Positions 61,367-64,000 of a stretch of 64,000 nucleotides of DNA are shown here, in pieces. The position numbers and the translations under genes are program-made. The stretch lies in the NCBI RefSeq assembly GCF_003946545.1, contig NZ_RHOA01000001.1, forward strand, positions 1 through 64,000, read 5' to 3'. The stretch comes from Levilactobacillus tangyuanensis. Its GTDB lineage: Bacteria; Bacillota; Bacilli; Lactobacillales; Lactobacillaceae. The stretch's first letter is position 1; each line of letters starts with the position of its first letter. The notes beneath the pieces are model-generated. The model was given only the letters and a program-made list of their open reading frames with translations. It was not told the DNA's origin and ran no database searches.

Positions 61367-61732
61367 CTAATGGTCAAAGGCGGCGATGGCTTCGATTTCA
61401 ACCAATGCATCCTTTGGCAACCGCGAGACTTCAAATGCCGTTCGTGCTGGGTAGGGTTCATGCAGCATTTCCCGGAAAACTTTGTTAACGCTTTCAAAAT
61501 CGGCCAAATCCTTCAGGTAAACCGTCAGTTTCAGGGCATGGTCGAGGTCGCTGCCTTCACTGTTTAGAATTGCCGCAATGTTGGTTAGACTTTGCTTGGC
61601 CTGCGTGTAAGTGTCGGTTCCTGCAAACTCATTGGTTGCGGGATCCAAGGGTAGTTGACCGGACGTGATAATGAGATCTTCGGTCCGCCGGTATGCGGCG
61701 TAGGGACCGATTGCCTTAGGAATATCATTCAT
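61367..61732 (-). CDS. ridA: RidA family deaminase
   Basis: A 121-residue enamine/imine deaminase. AIGPYAAYRRTEDLIITSGQLPLDP is the RidA opening, and the substrate-binding Arg is in EPYPARTAFEVSRLPKDALVEIEAIA, with the catalytic-type Glu next to it. It removes reactive enamines from PLP enzymes such as PatB downstream. The start at 61732 follows AAGGGAG; a frame to 61777 includes upstream bases without a codon reason. First gene of the ridA-nhaC-patB operon; TTAAAGCGCTTC at 61824-61835 is a weak cre-like site. Confidence 0.92.
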   Translation of the reverse strand: MNDIPKAIGPYAAYRRTEDLIITSGQLPLDPATNEFAGTDTYTQAKQSLTNIAAILNSEGSDLDHALKLTVYLKDLADFESVNKVFREMLHEPYPARTAFEVSRLPKDALVEIEAIAAFDH

Positions 61733-61911
61733 CGATAAGAGCTCCCTTCTTTTTATGCCTCCAGAATACCCAATCAACTCGGCACTGTCAATAAATGTTT
61801 ATCATGAAAATAAAAAATTATTGTTAAAGCGCTTCATTTATTGTAGAATGGTCGTAGTAAAAAGACAGACTGGGGAACCACCACCCCTAACAGTGGATTA
61901 GGAGGTTGACT

Positions 61912-62613
61912 ATGAGTAAAACGTTAAATGAATACCGTCAATTGGTGCATTTCTTGGGCCAAACGTTGGGCAAAGATTATGAAATTGTGTTGCATTGGAA
62001 GAGCGAAAAAAATTCTTTTTATATTGCCGCAATCGAACATTCATACATCAGTGGGCGCAATATGAATTCGCCAATTACTGGCTTTGCCCTCCAATTAGTT
62101 CAGGATAAGGTCTATTTGCAGAAGGACTACGTGACCCAGTATTTTGCAACGACGGATGATAATCGTAAAATTCAGGGCTCAACCTACTTCATTAAGGACG
62201 GGGCGGACGGTATCTGTGGCTTGCTTTGCATTAACTTTGATACCAGCCGCTACGTTAACTTGGCCAACGAGGTTCTACGGATGACCGGCGTGGATATGCC
62301 ATCGGTCAATCACCTCATTCAACCGGACGATGGCGAGGAGGATGCCGTGGCGACGCTAGTGGAACCAGTATCGGCGACCAAGCCAGCCGAAGCCCTACAT
62401 GCCGATGTGGCCGCCATTATTAATGCCAGTATCGATCCCCAGTTGTTACAACCCGGGGTCGTGATGACGCCGGAAACGCGAGTTCAGATCGTTCAGGAAC
62501 TCAGTGATAAAGGGGTCTTCCAGATCAAAGGGGTCATGCCTCACGTGGCCAAGGTGCTGGGCGTTTCGGAACCCAGTGTGTACCGGTATCTGCGGATGAT
62601 CGACAAACCATAG
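61912..62613 (+). CDS. YheO/DauR-type transcriptional regulator (PAS plus HTH)
   Basis: A 233-residue regulator. The N-terminal half (YRQLVHFLGQTLGKDYEIVLH, ISGRNMNSPITGFAL, GLLCINFDTSR) is the YheO-like PAS domain. The last 45 residues (KGVFQIKGVMPHVAKVLGVSEPSVYRYLRM) are a conserved helix-turn-helix. The family is often beside RidA and PLP-enzyme genes, as here, where it is divergent from ridA. It probably senses an amino acid. The start at 61912 follows AGGAGG, with a TTG at 61906 as a less likely option. Confidence 0.88.
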   Translation: MSKTLNEYRQLVHFLGQTLGKDYEIVLHWKSEKNSFYIAAIEHSYISGRNMNSPITGFALQLVQDKVYLQKDYVTQYFATTDDNRKIQGSTYFIKDGADGICGLLCINFDTSRYVNLANEVLRMTGVDMPSVNHLIQPDDGEEDAVATLVEPVSATKPAEALHADVAAIINASIDPQLLQPGVVMTPETRVQIVQELSDKGVFQIKGVMPHVAKVLGVSEPSVYRYLRMIDKP

Positions 62614-62614
62614 G

Positions 62615-62630
62615 TGTTTCACGTGAAACG
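62615..62630. promoter_or_regulatory. parS-like palindrome
   Basis: TGTTTCACGTGAAACG, 15 of 16 match. Confidence 0.6.
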
Positions 62631-62662
62631 AAAGGGTTCCGCCAAGGCGGAACCCTTTTACT
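62631..62662 (+). terminator. Intrinsic terminator
   Basis: AAAGGGTTCCGCC / GGCGGAACCCTTT, loop AA, then TA. Confidence 0.9.
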
Positions 62663-62748
62663 ATTAACGCTAGATTTGGTATGCTAGTAGGAATTATTTC
62701 TAAACTTGGGTCGGCTGCGGAGTAGGACTTGAGGGAAAGTGGGGCTTT

Positions 62749-63366
62749 ATGTTTGCAATGTATCTACGGGGGCTGCTGTTAAGTCTGGCCCTCGTGTCAT
62801 CCATTGGGATGCAAAATCTATTCGTCTTTAACAATGCCATTAATCAGCGGTTGCCACGGGCACTGATCGTGACCATTATGGTCTGGTTTGCCGATACGGC
62901 GCTCACGCTGGCCGCCTTTTTCGGGATGGGGGCCATCATCAGCGCTCATCAAACCTTCAAGCTGATTATCATGTTCCTTGGTGGCCTGATGGTGATCTGG
63001 ATTGGCTTCGGTATCCTCCGATCGGCCCGAAGCTTCCAATTGGCCAGCTCCAATACGCCGCTGACCATGAAGAAGTCGCTGATTAATTCCTGGGTGGTCA
63101 CCTGGGCAAATCCGCAGGCCTTGATCGATACCAGTCTGATGTTTGGGGCGATGCGGGGGTCACTCAGCAATACCCAGGTGACGCCGTTCATCTCCGGCGT
63201 AGTGACGGCTACGGCCATTTGGTTCTTCGGCATTACCCTGATCCTGGGCCTGCTCAAGGAACGGTTACCACAGAAATTCCTCATGTGGGTCAACATTATC
63301 TCCGGTGGGGTTGTGATGATCTACGGTTGCTACTTGTTGTGGCAAGCCGTCATGATGGTCATTTAA
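62749..63366 (+). CDS. LysE/ArgO family amino acid exporter
   Basis: A 205-residue membrane protein with six hydrophobic segments. SSIGMQNLFVFNNAINQR is the signature region of LysE-type exporters (G-x-Q-N-L-x-V), and SWVVTWANPQALIDT is the second conserved block (the N-P motif). It exports a basic or neutral amino acid. It lies next to the YheO regulator and ridA operon but has its own start with GAAAGTGGGG upstream and terminator downstream. Confidence 0.9.
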   Translation: MFAMYLRGLLLSLALVSSIGMQNLFVFNNAINQRLPRALIVTIMVWFADTALTLAAFFGMGAIISAHQTFKLIIMFLGGLMVIWIGFGILRSARSFQLASSNTPLTMKKSLINSWVVTWANPQALIDTSLMFGAMRGSLSNTQVTPFISGVVTATAIWFFGITLILGLLKERLPQKFLMWVNIISGGVVMIYGCYLLWQAVMMVI

Positions 63367-63382
63367 GTTAAATTTGAACATG

Positions 63383-63421
63383 CGAAAGGGCCTGGAACGG
63401 TAAAACTCCAGGCCCTTTTTG
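63383..63421. terminator. Bidirectional terminator
   Basis: AAAGGGCCTGGA / TCCAGGCCCTTT, then TTG. Confidence 0.88.
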
Positions 63422-63424
63422 ATG

Positions 63425-64000
63425 TTATTGAACAAGAATGGCAATGCCCACGATCACGAGGAGTAAGGGCGACAACCAAGCGCCGAAGCGGGTAAAGAGT
63501 CGTCGAGCCCAGGTGGACTTGGCTAAGCGATAGCTGATGAATAGCCATAGGCCAATCATGATAATGAAGACCATCAGGACGATGCCGAGTTGACCCTGGT
63601 TAAGGTGCGTGAAGAAGGGAATGTAAATGCTGAGATTATCGCCGCCATTCCCTAACGTTAGCGACCAGACCAATGGTGGACTGATTAATTTGGGCAGGGC
63701 CGTTGGTGTGCGGTCATGTTTTCGGGTCCGATACCAATTCTGTAGGCCTAGGGTCCCTAACGTGAAGGGAATGATACCTAACAGATGTGTCCAGTGGGCG
63801 ATATTTAAAGTCACGAGGCCCCAGCTGATTCCCCAAGAAATGGCCATTAGTGTCAAGATCCCGAGATATTGACCCACGACAATTGACCGCCGTTGGTCGG
63901 GTGTTTTTGCCGTCAACCAGAGCAACAGGAGGACGATGAGGTCATCGGTATCCGTGACGAAGAAGACGCCAATACTGGTGAGAATAAAGAGCAACAGGGG
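63425..64000 (-). CDS. CadD-like cadmium resistance transporter, 5' end outside window
   Basis: A membrane protein with repeated hydrophobic helices. GVFFVTDTDDLIVLLLLW and LVWSLTLGNGGDNLSIYIPFF carry the paired acidic motifs (D-D near the start, G-G-D-N-L in the second half) of the CadD/LysE-related family, which exports cadmium or similar cations. The frame continues to the window edge and has only a TTG (63994) within it, so the true start is beyond 64000. Incomplete. Confidence 0.8.
   Translation of the reverse strand, partial: PLLLFILTSIGVFFVTDTDDLIVLLLLWLTAKTPDQRRSIVVGQYLGILTLMAISWGISWGLVTLNIAHWTHLLGIIPFTLGTLGLQNWYRTRKHDRTPTALPKLISPPLVWSLTLGNGGDNLSIYIPFFTHLNQGQLGIVLMVFIIMIGLWLFISYRLAKSTWARRLFTRFGAWLSPLLLVIVGIAILVQ

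Overview
The window looks like chromosomal DNA of a lactobacillus (Lactobacillaceae, Levilactobacillus/Lactiplantibacillus type). Signs of this are a two-subunit LacL/LacM beta-galactosidase, LPXTG proteins with MucBP repeats and a KxYKxGKxW signal peptide, strong AGGAGG ribosome binding sites, dense intrinsic terminators, a type I-E CRISPR system with a GTATTCCCCACGG repeat, and several TGTTTCACGTGAAACA-like (parS-type) palindromes. No rRNA or complete tRNA gene was seen. Species assignment is an inference.

Layout. 0-3.6 kb: two tandem copies of a small basic secreted protein and a frameshifted BspA-like surface protein. 4.0-9.6 kb: a sortase-dependent pilus operon (large LPVTG adhesin/pilin, LPVTG backbone pilin with a LYPKN pilin motif, class C sortase, second sortase). 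9.7-13.8 kb: rarA, an NTF2-like protein, a DUF2075 helicase-like ATPase and an acetyltransferase. 14.2-16.7 kb: an LPQTS leucine-rich-repeat/MucBP adhesin. 17.0-28.1 kb: a complete type I-E CRISPR-Cas locus (array 1, cas3, cse1, cse2, cas7, cas5e, cas6e, cas1, a cas2-DEDDh exonuclease fusion, array 2). 28.3-36.1 kb: small metabolic and stress genes, including a MerR/SDR divergent pair, a Tet(M)-like ribosome protection GTPase, a class I glutamine amidotransferase and a proline-iminopeptidase-like hydrolase. 36.6-38.5 kb: a KxYKxGKxW/LPQTD adhesin. 38.6-44.4 kb: yaaA, a candidate small RNA, an AlkD-like gene, a RibD-like reductase, a YjjG-type HAD phosphatase, VOC and EamA genes. 44.5-48.5 kb: a secreted protein divergent from lacLM. 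49.2-57.3 kb: redox/electrophile-stress genes, including three MerR-type 19-bp-spacer promoters with the same motif that appear to form a small regulon. 57.4-58.5 kb: a PrsW-type membrane protease split by a frameshift. 58.6-62.6 kb: ridA-nhaC-patB operon divergent from a YheO-type regulator. 62.7-64 kb: a LysE exporter and a CadD-like transporter running off the window edge.

Functional themes are cell-surface adhesion (pilus, three further LRR/MucBP-type proteins, and five secreted basic proteins sharing a P-K-x-[LIV]-R-G-x-[WF] motif), phage defence, and redox/drug stress responses run by one-component regulators next to their targets. The less explained items are the candidate structured RNA upstream of yaaA (39364-39466), a multi-branched hairpin element at 53050-53262, a CRISPR spacer that is itself a perfect-looking terminator, the three-promoter MerR regulon, and the parS-like sites. 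Homology calls are from motif recognition only; no database search was possible.
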